Part shown: positions 25,931 through 35,141 of the stretch, one piece after another
Position numbering within the stretch: position 1 is the stretch's first letter
Layout of the letters: every line of letters begins with the position of its first letter
Assembly: GCA_001414345.1 (NCBI GenBank)
Contig: LLCB01000259.1
Location: 1-64,000 of the forward strand
Origin: Hymenoscyphus infarciens
Lineage: Eukaryota; Ascomycota; Leotiomycetes; Helotiales; Helotiaceae
DNA length: 64,000 nt
Direction of reading: 5' to 3'
Notes under the pieces: generated by a model
What the model was told of the DNA's origin: nothing
Database searches by the model: none
The model's input: only the letters and a program-made list of their open reading frames with translations
Translations under genes and position numbers: made by a program

Positions 25931-26560
25931 AAACTCTTTTAACTAGCTGAAACTACTCTTTTTGTCGTTCTAAACTTCAGACAGCGAAAACTCGACAATC
26001 GGAAACAACTTCGCCTTTGACCACCTAAAACCCCACCGACTCTGATCAGAGTCTTACTTTCTTTTCACTTCTGGCCGGACTCAGAAGTTTCATTCGAATT
26101 CGAATCGGATACGAATCGGTACGCCCTCGAAGTGAGCTCTTAGCTGAGTTATCACTGTCACCTTCAACGTCACCTCTCGATGGCCGCCTCCGACTCTACT
26201 CTGAATTCGCTTCCAACTTTACTCTGAACTTTTTCAGACCTACACTCTTTTAGTAATTTCGAATCGGATATGAATCGACTCACACTCTTTTAGTAATTCG
26301 AATCGGATACGGATACGAGTCGGTACGCTCTCGAAGTGAGCTCTTAACTGAGTTATCACTGCCTCTCAACCGAACGACCTCCGACTCTACTCTGAACTTT
26401 TGAACTTTTTGAACTTTTGAATTTTTGAACTTTTTCTGATTTTAACTTTGGAACTTTGAACTTTCTCTGACCTGCTAGACAGTATTAGACTACACTCTTT
26501 TAATAGACGCGAATACTTGCTTTTGATATTAAAGGATTAGAAACGAAGTCTCTTTACAAG
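25931..26560 (+). repeat. Repeat-rich, RIP-poor segment of element 3
   Basis: It contains two copies, about 190 bp apart (near 26.10 and 26.29 kb), of a block with cgaatcggatac, gaagtgagctctta and gagttatcactg. A gaactttt low-complexity run follows at about 26.39-26.47 kb. Its composition is clearly less AT-rich than the flanks. Confidence 0.65.
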
Positions 26561-26773
26561 TATCTACGGTTACGATTTAAAACCTATCTCGATATCTTAT
26601 CTCACTTATAATAATTTTAATAAATAAAGTATCTACGAACTCAGGTTAGCTACGATTTAGACCTTAACTAACTTACGATAATATAATAAATATTATAACA
26701 CTTATACTATCCTGATTTGACCTTAAATAATAAGATAGAAGACTTAGAACGAGTCTTTTTTAAGAGAGAGGGA

Positions 26774-27159
26774 TATAATAGCCTATTATCTAGGCTATCC
26801 TAGATAGCTAGGAGTATCTACTATATCTAAGGTTCGGCTATAGTATATTTAGCTTTTAGTAGTTATTGTTTTATATTATCTAATTTAGGAAGGTTACGTA
26901 CGTCTATACGTCTATCTAGACTTTCGAACGTACTTTATAGAGTTTAGGCTTTTATATTAGCTAACGTATATCGTTATTCAGTTTCGTATCTCTTTTTATA
27001 TTATCTAAAACCTCTTATATATAGCAGCCTACTTCTAGAGTTAGAAAAGGCTAGTTTAGCCTTTTCTTCTATATTAGAGCCTAGTATCTACGTATGTTAT
27101 TCTGCTAAACGCACTCCTATATGCCTCTTTTATAGTAGTATATATTTCGTGCTATTATA
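26774..27159 (+). repeat. 3' LTR of element 3 (LTR family B, long form)
   Basis: 386 bp, from TATAATAGCC to CTATTATA. It includes the intact version of the site that element 2 broke in the other LTR (gctaggagtatc). Confidence 0.88.
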
Positions 27160-27275
27160 TTATCGTTCTAGTCTAAATCTAGGCTAAGTCGTATTCAAAA
27201 ACAAAAGAAGTAATAATAAGCTCGAAAGAGATATTATAAAGGCTATTACTAGCGAAGTAGAGTTTTTCTATTTTA

Positions 27276-27587
27276 TATAATAGTACGAAATATATACTAC
27301 TATAAAAGAGGTATATAGGAGTACGTTCGGTAGAATAATATACGTAGATACTAGGCTCTAATATAGAAGAAAAGAAAAAACTATCTCTTCCTCTACTCTA
27401 GAAGTAGGCTACTATATATAAGAGGTTTAGACTATAAGGTCTAAAACTAACTAACGTTATACGTCGGCTAATATAAAAGCCTAAACCTACGTAACCTTTC
27501 TAAAACAGATAATATAAGATAATAACTACTAAAACTCTATATATAGCAGGTACTCCTAGCTATCTAGGATAACGATATACTGTTATA
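27276..27587 (-). repeat. 5' LTR of element 4 (LTR family B, short form)
   Basis: 312 bp, matching 13596-13907 in the same orientation. It is followed by the TSD atata. Confidence 0.85.
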
Positions 27588-27592
27588 ATATA

Positions 27593-28880
27593 ATATCTCT
27601 TTTTAACTTTAATAATTACACTTTTATATAAAAATTCCTACTACTAAACTATAGAGAATTATATATAAAACTCTCTTCTATAGATTTTTAGCTACTTAAA
27701 AGTGAGATACGAAGACTTAATATCTATACGCGGTGTATTCTACGAACCTCTAGTAGTTCTATTTCGTCTCTAGAACTGTCTATAGAGCTAAGTTTAAGTT
27801 AAAAAAGCGACGTAGTAATACCTCTTTTTATAACTATTAGAGTTTTAGGCCTCTTAACCTTCTATAAAGAAGCTACGTTATATATAGTAATATACTAGAT
27901 ATCGACGAAAAAGACCTATATAGCTTATTTACTTAATAGTAGTATCCGTAGACTACTAAAACGAACCGATTAAGAAAGCCTTTAAAGTCGATTCTATATA
28001 TTCGCTAATACTAGAGGACTTCTACTCTAGATATACTACGGAATTATATATAACTCTAAGAAGGCGAGAGCTATATACTAACTTAAGATTAGAAGTAATA
28101 CTTATAGTAGTTATTCTATATAGTTAGTATATACTATATTTAAGTTAAGAGAATTACTAGAAGAGGTAAAGAACTTCTAATAATAGTAATAGAGTAATTA
28201 GAAGAGGCCTAGGCAGTATAAATAGGAATATAGATATAGAGAGGTTTTTATAACTAGATAATAGATCCTCTACTATTTATATTAGTAGATATTCGAAGTA
28301 TATTTAGTAGTACTTTAATAAAGTAGCGAAATACCTCTTAGAAGGTATAGGACTATAGAGTAGGGAACCGATTCTCTAGTAGTTATAAAGAACTGATTCT
28401 CTACTATTTATATTAGTAAATATTTAAGGCGTGTTTAGTAGCTCTTAGATAAAGTAGTGAAATACCTTTTAGAAGGTATAGAACTATAGAGTAGAGGGAA
28501 TAGAAGATAGAACTAGGAAACTTAAGTTAGAGATATATTAGAGAATAGTTCTATATAAGATAGTATATTAGAAGACGATTATTATTAGTTCTATATAAAG
28601 GAGAGCTAACTAAGCCCTTTTTATAAGAGCTGTTATAAAGTACTAAATCGGTTGTCTATAAGAATAACTAAAAACATTAAATTTAAATTAGAATAGAAGG
28701 AATAGAAAGAGATACTAAGCTATTACTAGAATATAAAGCTAGGAGCGTAGAGGTATATATATATAGCAGGCCTAGTAATAAGCACTCTAAGGAGTATATA
28801 AGCTACTTTTAGATAAAACCCTATAAATAGTACGTCTATATAGCGCCGGCTTTAGGTAGCTAAAAAGACTATTTGAATAT
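27593..28880. repeat. Older AT-rich transposon remnant outside element 4
   Basis: RIP-like AT-rich DNA right of the TSD of element 4, without LTRs. It holds a 130-bp-period tandem duplication and ends next to an A18 tract, so it could be the 3' end of a non-LTR element, but no reverse transcriptase block was recognised. The class is left open. Confidence 0.5.
28264..28499. repeat. Two-copy tandem repeat, period about 130 bp
   Basis: Copy 1 begins gatcctctactattt at 28264 and copy 2 begins gattctctactattt at 28394. Both continue through gaaatacct and agaaggtata to an actatagagtag end. Differences are mostly transitions. Confidence 0.75.
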
Positions 28881-28898
28881 AAAAAAAAAAAAAAAAAA
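28881..28898 (+). repeat. A18 homopolymer at the edge of the AT-rich block
   Basis: Eighteen A in a row, the longest homopolymer noticed. It sits where RIP-like sequence gives way to more balanced DNA. It may be the poly-A tail of a non-LTR retrotransposon inserted on the plus strand. Confidence 0.6.
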
Positions 28899-29573
28899 GT
28901 AGCAGGAGTCGAATGGGATAAGTAAATTGAATTGAATGAGATACGCGAGGTACGACATAGGTGTAGCGTGCAGAGGTGACGCGGAGCTCACGAGCACTCT
29001 CTACTATTAGCTTAAAGCTAGCTATATAAGAAATAAAGAATAAGATCGTAGCTATTTAAATATAAGATTCTTAGCTCTTAGATTAGCTACGATAGAGATG
29101 ATATAAAATTTAAATAGCGTTTTAATACTATAAAGCTATTACTAAAAGGTCTTAGACGCTCTAGCTAAAGCTATATACTCTATATAATCTCGCATTGTAA
29201 TTGGTCTGCTCTCCTTAGTAGATGGGATTAGCTAAAAAGAGCGCCTGAGGAACTGAGATAATTCACGACAGAGTAATTGCTAGCAACTACCACTTGGAAG
29301 CAAAGTGAAATGTCCACAGGGTCGGATAATAGTTCTTGAAAAAAGTAGATTAACAGAGAAATTGAACTTTTAAGCTCATGTCAGAAGAGAATAGCCTCGA
29401 AACGCCACCCAAATGAAAGTAGAACTTTCTAGGAAAAAGCGTATAAAAGAATAGTGAAAAACTTTTGGTCTATCAACAGGTTATGCCATCGCCATTCTTA
29501 ATTTCCTAAATCAAACGCCATCAGGACCCTCATAAATGTCTTTGCATCATAGTACCTCATTGCTTAACATTGC
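28899..29573. other. Transition zone from AT-rich block to gene space
   Basis: A short balanced stretch (about 28.90-29.00 kb), then AT-rich sequence to about 29.18 kb, then ordinary intergenic DNA. No gene is seen. The last 300 bases should hold the 3' UTR of the mutase gene. Confidence 0.5.
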
Positions 29574-31305
29574 TTAACATTGCTTCACAACAGAAGCAAC
29601 CTTCGTAGCCAAATCATCCGCTTCGCTTCTTGTGGCAGCCTCAGCATACACTCTGACAGCATCTTCTGTTCCCGATGCTCTCGCAAATGATCTGCCTTCG
29701 GAATACTTAGATACTAACGCATCAATCTGAGCTTGTGCCTCTGTAGGCTCGATCAGTCTTCTCTCAGTGGCATCTGCCACAAAGATACCTCGGTTTGCGA
29801 CCTCAACACGAACCAAACGGTTTGGAAGATCTATGTAGGTAAGATCCCACTCTTTTGGTGTCCAGCGCTTGTGGGCAAGAATGATCTCAACAAGAAGCAT
29901 ATCTGAAAGAGCATCACCAACAGTTTGGTTGATGACTTCTGTAAGACCAACCAAAGTTGTAAGTGCACTCTTTTGGGCAGGAGACTGGAGTGACTCCTTG
30001 TCACCAAGAGCTTTCTTGAAGGTGTCCAGAGCTTGTTGTGAGAAAACGACAGTTCCGTGGCCGTTGGCTTCGAAATAGACACCGACATCGAATTTTGTTG
30101 CAGCATGATGCAAATGCTTGACTCCGGTTTTGGTGCAGACAACTGGAAGGCCAAGAGTCTTTTCGACGTACTTTGTGCTTGCGCCGTTGGCATAGGCAGT
30201 TTGTACAACTCCAATCCTCAACTCCTGGCCAAATCCAGCCTCACGGGCGAGATCACCGATGAAAGAGGCAGCGAGTGTAGCAATTCGATCACCGTCAAGA
30301 AGGCGGAAACCCTGCTCAGGATCGTTGAAGTAATAGACAATTCGATCAGCATCACCATCATATGAACAGCATCGGTCGTTGACGCCAGCTGTGGAAGATG
30401 GAGGTGCTCGCTGCTTGGTCTTAACAAAGTCCGCACCGCACTGTGGATGTTAGCCAGAATCTAAGGGAAAATCATCTAACACCCACATCATGATTAAGAA
30501 CCTCCGCATTGATAATATCATCGTTGATAATCTTGACCTCCAAACCCGGGTTTGTGTATGTCTTTGGCTCATCCTTTGTCTGCTTCTCCTCATCATTTAC
30601 CAATGTAACTGCTGATTGCATTGTAGCTAAGAATTCGGCTAGCTTTGGTGCTCCTACACCATTCGCACAATCCACTGTGAGGGATCCAACAGGCTTCTTT
30701 CCATCCATAGCCTTGATGAAAGCCTTTGCCAACTTTTCGTAATAACCCTGCTCACTGACATCTCCATATTCGAGTGGTGTGCCGATCGTATTTGTGCATC
30801 TCGTAAGGTAGTGGAGTTGTGGGGTTGTGAGAAGTTTGTAGTCGGTGCTAGTTGAACCAACGGCCTGCAAAGCGTCAACCAAAGCAGTTACCAGCTTTGG
30901 ACCAGAAGGTCTGGTGTCTCGACCGTAGATAACGTTGGATTTGCTGCTCTCGGTGACACCCTCCTTTGCCTCAATTTCTCGGTAGACTTTGACCACATCC
31001 TCATCCCGAGCGTTGGCCAGCTTGGTGGCATGGGCTTCCCAAGCCTCCTCCAACATCTCTCCCATAGGGTCCACCAGCTTCACGCCATTATCTGCTGGGG
31101 GATTGTGCGAAGCAGTAATCATTACACCAATTGTGTTTTTGAGCTTTCTTGAGCGTAGCTCAGCGAGGAGTCCCACGCGGAAAACGACCGAATCCAGGAG
31201 ATCAGCTTTCATTCGAAAGCCTGCTGTGCCATATTGGAAAACTCGATCGACGGGTTTTGGGTGCTTCTTGGCCGCAGCAAGAATTTGGGCGTCTTTGGAA
31301 GCCAT
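29574..31305 (-). CDS. PCM1: Phosphoacetylglucosamine mutase
   Basis: Interconverts GlcNAc-6-phosphate and GlcNAc-1-phosphate in the cytosol, the step before UDP-GlcNAc for chitin, N-glycans and GPI anchors. Exons 30487-31305 and 29574-30440 are joined across a 46-nt intron (donor GTGGGT, acceptor CACAG, CTAAC-like branch site) and give 561 residues, close to yeast Pcm1. Visible landmarks are the phosphoserine loop TASHNPP with catalytic Ser66, the Mg-binding DGDADR at residues 301-306, the sugar-binding EANGHG and the C-terminal phosphate loop RASGTEDAVR. An upstream in-frame Met would add 70 low-complexity residues. I chose MASKDAQ because homologues start just before the KHP-x5-RVFQYGTAGFR block. 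It is divergent from MUS81 and is the first gene beside the transposon block. Confidence 0.96.
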
Positions 31306-31668
31306 CTCGATAGCGTGATAGCTATTTGGAGGTGATGTAGAGGTGGAGGTAGGGTAGTTGAGTTGAGGTTGGAACCTCGGAGCTGGAGAGCTGAGTTCAA
31401 TAGAGGGGTGAGCCGAAGTGGGGTGATTTATAAATAAATAGCAGTCACGTGCTTTCGCATATCGCAGGGATTTCGGTCGCGCTTCCAAATTGAACTCAGC
31501 TCTATAGACAACCAATACAACACCATTTGCTTCTCAGTCGCGCCTTCCCTCCCCAATCTTCCTTGCTAACTAGTCGCCCATGACACGCACCCTCGAGTTC
31601 AATTGCTTCTACGCGAAATCTTGCTTAACACGATAATTACGCATTGCCTTCCAACACTCCTCGCAATC
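31306..31668. promoter_or_regulatory. Shared bidirectional promoter region of PCM1 and MUS81
   Basis: 363 bp separate the two divergent start codons, so both promoters and both 5' UTRs must fit here. No TATA box can be named with confidence. The region has pyrimidine-rich stretches before the MUS81 start. An in-frame ATG at 31603 could lengthen MUS81 by 22 residues. Confidence 0.6.
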
Positions 31669-33471
31669 ATGCCCCGCAACGACACCGAATGCGCAAACCC
31701 TCTCTGGCTGAGCTGGGTGAAAGAATGGCTTGAGAAGGAGCAGCAGCGGGGGTCGAAGGGAGTTACCACGTATAAGAAAGCTCACGATTCTCTCAAAGGA
31801 TGCCCCTTGCAATTCCAGCACCCTTCACAAGTCATACAACTCACTGGCTTCGGACCAAAGCTTTGCGACCGATTGACGGAGAGGCTGAAGAAACACTGCG
31901 AAGAAAATGGCGAGGAAATGCCTGCGATACCAAAAAAGAAAAGAAAGAAGAAGAATGCAACAGCCGGTAGCGGGGACGACGACGATGAACAAGAGGCAGC
32001 TACCCCAGTCAAGAAACCTAGGAAAACAAAGCCTTATGTGCCGGGACATCGCACTGGCGGTTATGCAATCATACTAGCTCTTGCGACACTGGAGAAGGGG
32101 CAGAAGACCGGCATCTTGAAGCAGGATATCATAGATTTGGCGCAACAACATTCTGATTCTTCATTCACAATCCCAAACGGCCATTATACGGCGTGGAACT
32201 CCATGAGCAAATTGACTGAAAAGGACTTGGTTTATGAAAAGGGACGTCCAACACGGAAGTACTTTTTGACAGATGAAGGATGGGAGCTTGCAGAACGCTT
32301 CAAAAAAGCACATGATCCAAATTCAGGACGAATCGACAACTTTGTCTCAGGAGACCAAGCTGCAGAGTCATCGAAATCCAAAGACGACGATTTCTATGAT
32401 GTAGGCGGGAGCCCTCCACCGGCGGGGCGGAACACTTCTAAGACTCCAGCGGCAGGTGACGAAAATGAGAGTCCTGGAGACGACTTGATCCCTATGGGCG
32501 AAATCGTAACCTCAGCCGCTTCCCTCCCAGAGTTCAGACCAATTGTTCTACAGCCCGGTTCCTTTACCGTCGAAATGGTGCTCGACAATCGTGAAGTCGT
32601 TTCCAAGAAGAATCGAGAATACATTCATGATGAATTGAAAGAGAAGATGGGCGCCAAACCTCTGGTGCGATCTCTTCCCTTGGGTGATATTCTTTGGGTT
32701 GCCAAACTCAAAGACCCCGACTACCTTTCAAAACAAGGCATGGAAGGCGACGAAGTAGTTCTAGACTATATCGTAGAACGAAAACGTCTAGACGATCTCA
32801 TAAGCTCCATCAAAGACGGCCGATTCTACGAACAAAAGTTCCGATTAAACAAGAGCGGTCTCAAAAACGGAATCTACCTCATCGAAGAAAGCGGCGTTAA
32901 CAAAGAATACTTTGCAGAACACTGGCTTGAGCGAGTTCAGTCCTCCATCGCAACGACCCAAGTCGTGAGCGGTTTCTTCGTTAAGAAAACTCAGAAAATC
33001 GACGAAACCATTCGTTACCTCGTACGCCTGACAGCCATGTTGAAGTTAAGATATGAGAAGGAACCTCTCAACGTGATCCCTACTTCGGTGGTCACGTACT
33101 GGAACTATCTTCCTCTTCTTAAACATTTGAAGGAAAAATATCCCGGGACAGATTACCATGCCACTTTTGGTCTGTTCCAATCTCACTCTGAAAAGACCAA
33201 GAATCTCACTCTGAGAGATAACTTTTTGAAGATGTTGATGTGTACCAAAGGAATTAGTGGTACAAAAGCCTTGGAGATCCAGAAGATATGGAAGACCCCA
33301 GCCGATTTCGTGGCGGCATTCAAGGCGCTGGGTGAGGGTGACGAGGAAAACAAGAAGAAACACGGTATGGTTAGTGATAAGTGTGGGAATTTGATTGGGA
33401 ATAGGAAGATTCAGAAGGCTGTTAGTACGAAGGTAGCCAAGGTTTGGGGATGCTCCGAGGTTGAGTATTGA
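31669..33471 (+). CDS. MUS81: Crossover junction endonuclease MUS81
   Basis: Catalytic subunit of the Mus81-Eme1 structure-selective nuclease, which cuts 3' flaps, stalled forks and recombination intermediates in the nucleus. The single exon gives 600 residues, near the length of fission yeast Mus81. N-terminal ECANPLWLSWVKEWL starts the first helix-hairpin-helix domain. A Lys/Asp-rich linker follows (about residues 85-115). A winged-helix region (RTGGYAIILAL to GWELAERF) comes next, then the ERCC4 nuclease domain from residue 301 (VEMVLDNREV), with the active-site signature ERKRLDD at 370-376, and C-terminal helix-hairpin-helix repeats (CTKGISGTKALEIQ). The chosen start, MPRNDTE, gives the family's usual N-terminus; the longer ORF begins 22 codons upstream. 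It converges with the Sfh5-like gene, with 290 bp between stops. Confidence 0.97.
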   Translation: MPRNDTECANPLWLSWVKEWLEKEQQRGSKGVTTYKKAHDSLKGCPLQFQHPSQVIQLTGFGPKLCDRLTERLKKHCEENGEEMPAIPKKKRKKKNATAGSGDDDDEQEAATPVKKPRKTKPYVPGHRTGGYAIILALATLEKGQKTGILKQDIIDLAQQHSDSSFTIPNGHYTAWNSMSKLTEKDLVYEKGRPTRKYFLTDEGWELAERFKKAHDPNSGRIDNFVSGDQAAESSKSKDDDFYDVGGSPPPAGRNTSKTPAAGDENESPGDDLIPMGEIVTSAASLPEFRPIVLQPGSFTVEMVLDNREVVSKKNREYIHDELKEKMGAKPLVRSLPLGDILWVAKLKDPDYLSKQGMEGDEVVLDYIVERKRLDDLISSIKDGRFYEQKFRLNKSGLKNGIYLIEESGVNKEYFAEHWLERVQSSIATTQVVSGFFVKKTQKIDETIRYLVRLTAMLKLRYEKEPLNVIPTSVVTYWNYLPLLKHLKEKYPGTDYHATFGLFQSHSEKTKNLTLRDNFLKMLMCTKGISGTKALEIQKIWKTPADFVAAFKALGEGDEENKKKHGMVSDKCGNLIGNRKIQKAVSTKVAKVWGCSEVEY

Positions 33472-33761
33472 TAAGAGGATGTATATTTATGTGTTTGTAA
33501 ATGCTGGGTGGGATTATGATATGGGCTCTGGAGTTCTCAATTTTGGTTTTGGAAGGCAGATTGTGGCAATGTAGGTATTAAAACTTGGCAATGAACAAAT
33601 CAATTAATTCAATTCGAGGTTAATGAAAAGAGCGCAACAGGATATCATCTCGCAATCTCAAAAAAGCAATAACGTCCTCCAACCAATATTCATGCAATGA
33701 GGAGCTTCCATCGCCCTCGCCCTCAAACAAGAAGCACTCCCCTAACGTCAATGTTAGGTTA

Positions 33762-35141
33762 TTACTCCTTAACTGGCTCTTTCACAGCAGGTTCCTCCTT
33801 CGCAGCGGGCTCTTCCTTCGCCACAACAACCTTTGCTGGCTCTCCCTCAGCATACTTAACAGTCAAACCTTCTTTGATATCCTTTCCCTTGCCACCATAA
33901 GCAGTAGGCAAGTCCTTACCAAAAGGAACTTCTCCAGCCAAGCTACTTCCGTAAGACAATGGATGGAATTTCTTGATGGTGGCGGGAGAAAGGATGAGCT
34001 TCATTGCAGCGAAGACCCAACCCATGAGAAGTGGGACGTTGACGAAGAACTTCTCTTTTACGAGTTCGGGGTAGGCCATGCTGAATGTCTCGATCGTTTG
34101 CTTGGATGCTGCTTTGATAGTGGGGTCCATGCGGAGGAAGGAGACGTTGAGGTAGTCGTGGACCTGAACCATTCCTGTGGAAGTGTCAGAAGTTGGGGTT
34201 GTATTTTGGGAAAGGAGAGAGGGGGTATTCATGATGAAGTATAATGAGGGGAATGAGGGTTAGAATTGAAAGTTGCGAGGGATGGTTGAAGAGTTGGAGG
34301 CTTTTGAACAACCGCGTTCATGCTGACGGGGTTAATTGACAAACCCCAAACCCCCAGTGGTTGGTATCATGAAAACAGAAAGGACCTAGGCTTGAATGTA
34401 ACTTACGGTAAGGATCAGCTCCATCCTCTGGAATCTTGACAGTAGCATTCTTCAAGTCCAGCTCCTTCAGAGACAACTCCATAAGAGCCGCACGCCATTT
34501 GACAAACCTATGATATAAAGTCAGCAACGAACATCATTTCATCCCTCCCCCAAGAAAGAAACTCACTCCTCAACATTCCCAAAGGTAACCTTATTATCCT
34601 TCACAGCCCCATAAACATTCCAAGTCACAATCTCCTTCAACCCATCAGGTTGAGGGTACACAGTAACAAATCCGAGATCTCCGAACTTCGCCTTGTCAAA
34701 TGACACATCCGACAAGAGAGCAAGAGGTTTCATCTCCTTTCTCCATTTCAAAGCTTTCTTAAGTTGTGTGATAGCATCGGCGACGACTTTATTGTTTGCC
34801 CGCAAGAATTTCTCGAGGATGATGGAGGTGGGGATGTGTGATGGGTCGGGGGAGAGGGTTACACCCCACATCTCATCATGCTCTGTTTCTTTGATGATTG
34901 CTGGGAGTTCAGAGGTGATTTTTTGCAAGGGAGTTTCAACAGCTGTCTTCTCGGGAGCCTTTTCAGTTGCTTTGTCGGCTTCCTTTGGTTTCTCCTCTGC
35001 GACTTTTTTGGGGGTGGCCTGACTCTTCTCAGGGGTTGCTACTGCTGGTTCGACAGGCTTGGGCTCAGTTGGCTTTGGGGTTTCGACGATAGGTGCTGGC
35101 TCAGTAGCCGCAACCACGGGAGGAGTTGGTTCAGCGCTCAT
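33762..35141 (-). CDS. SFH5: CRAL-TRIO domain phosphatidylinositol transfer protein, Sfh5-like
   Basis: A Sec14-superfamily lipid-transfer protein. Sfh5 homologues act at ER and plasma-membrane-associated sites, and the yeast protein has also been reported to bind haem. Exons 34567-35141, 34407-34507 and 33762-34174 are separated by 59-nt and 232-nt introns with GTGAGT and GTAAGT donors and AG acceptors; phases agree and give 362 residues. The first 75 residues are a Pro/Glu/Ala/Lys-rich tail. The CRAL-TRIO-N helix (IPTSIILEKFLRANN) and the lipid-binding fold (VQVHDYLNVSFLR, FFVNVPLLMGWVF) follow. The C-terminus ends in Ala/Lys/Glu/Pro repeats (AKEEPAAKEEPAVKEP). The assignment to Sfh5 rather than another Sec14 homologue rests on the VQVHDY...NVPLLMGWVFAAMK segment and the acidic, Pro-rich N-terminus. 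Confidence 0.92.

Larger units (their letters stand above)
15932..27159 (+). mobile_element. Element 3: pol-less Gypsy-like LTR element inserted in element 4
   Basis: It starts TATAATAG at 15932 and ends CTATTATA at 27159, flanked by identical TSDs ttatc at 15927-15931 and 27160-27164. Its 5' LTR is split by element 2: 15932-15972 plus 24064-24408 sum to exactly 386 bp, the length of its 3' LTR (26774-27159). The internal part is 24409-26773, 2.4 kb. It has a leader, a gag-like stretch at about 25.4-25.9 kb, a repeat-rich segment and a purine tract (aagagagaggga) abutting the 3' LTR. No pol is visible, so it depended on another element for movement. Confidence 0.88.
13596..27587 (-). mobile_element. 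Element 4: pol-less Gypsy-like LTR element, outer shell of a three-level nest
   Basis: Two 312-bp LTRs of equal length (13596-13907 and 27276-27587) are flanked by identical TSDs, atata at 13591-13595 and 27588-27592. A pyrimidine tract after 13907 is the polypurine tract read on the minus strand, so the element runs right to left. Its own internal DNA is only 27165-27275 plus 13908-15931, about 2.1 kb, with a gag-like stretch and no pol. The rest is element 3, inserted at ttatc. All frames are broken by RIP-like changes. Confidence 0.85.

Noticed and set aside
1..28900. Possible centromere, mitochondrial insertion or telomere-proximal repeat
   Set aside because: AT-richness is explained by RIP of LTR elements with TSDs; no telomere repeats, rRNA or mitochondrial genes were seen.
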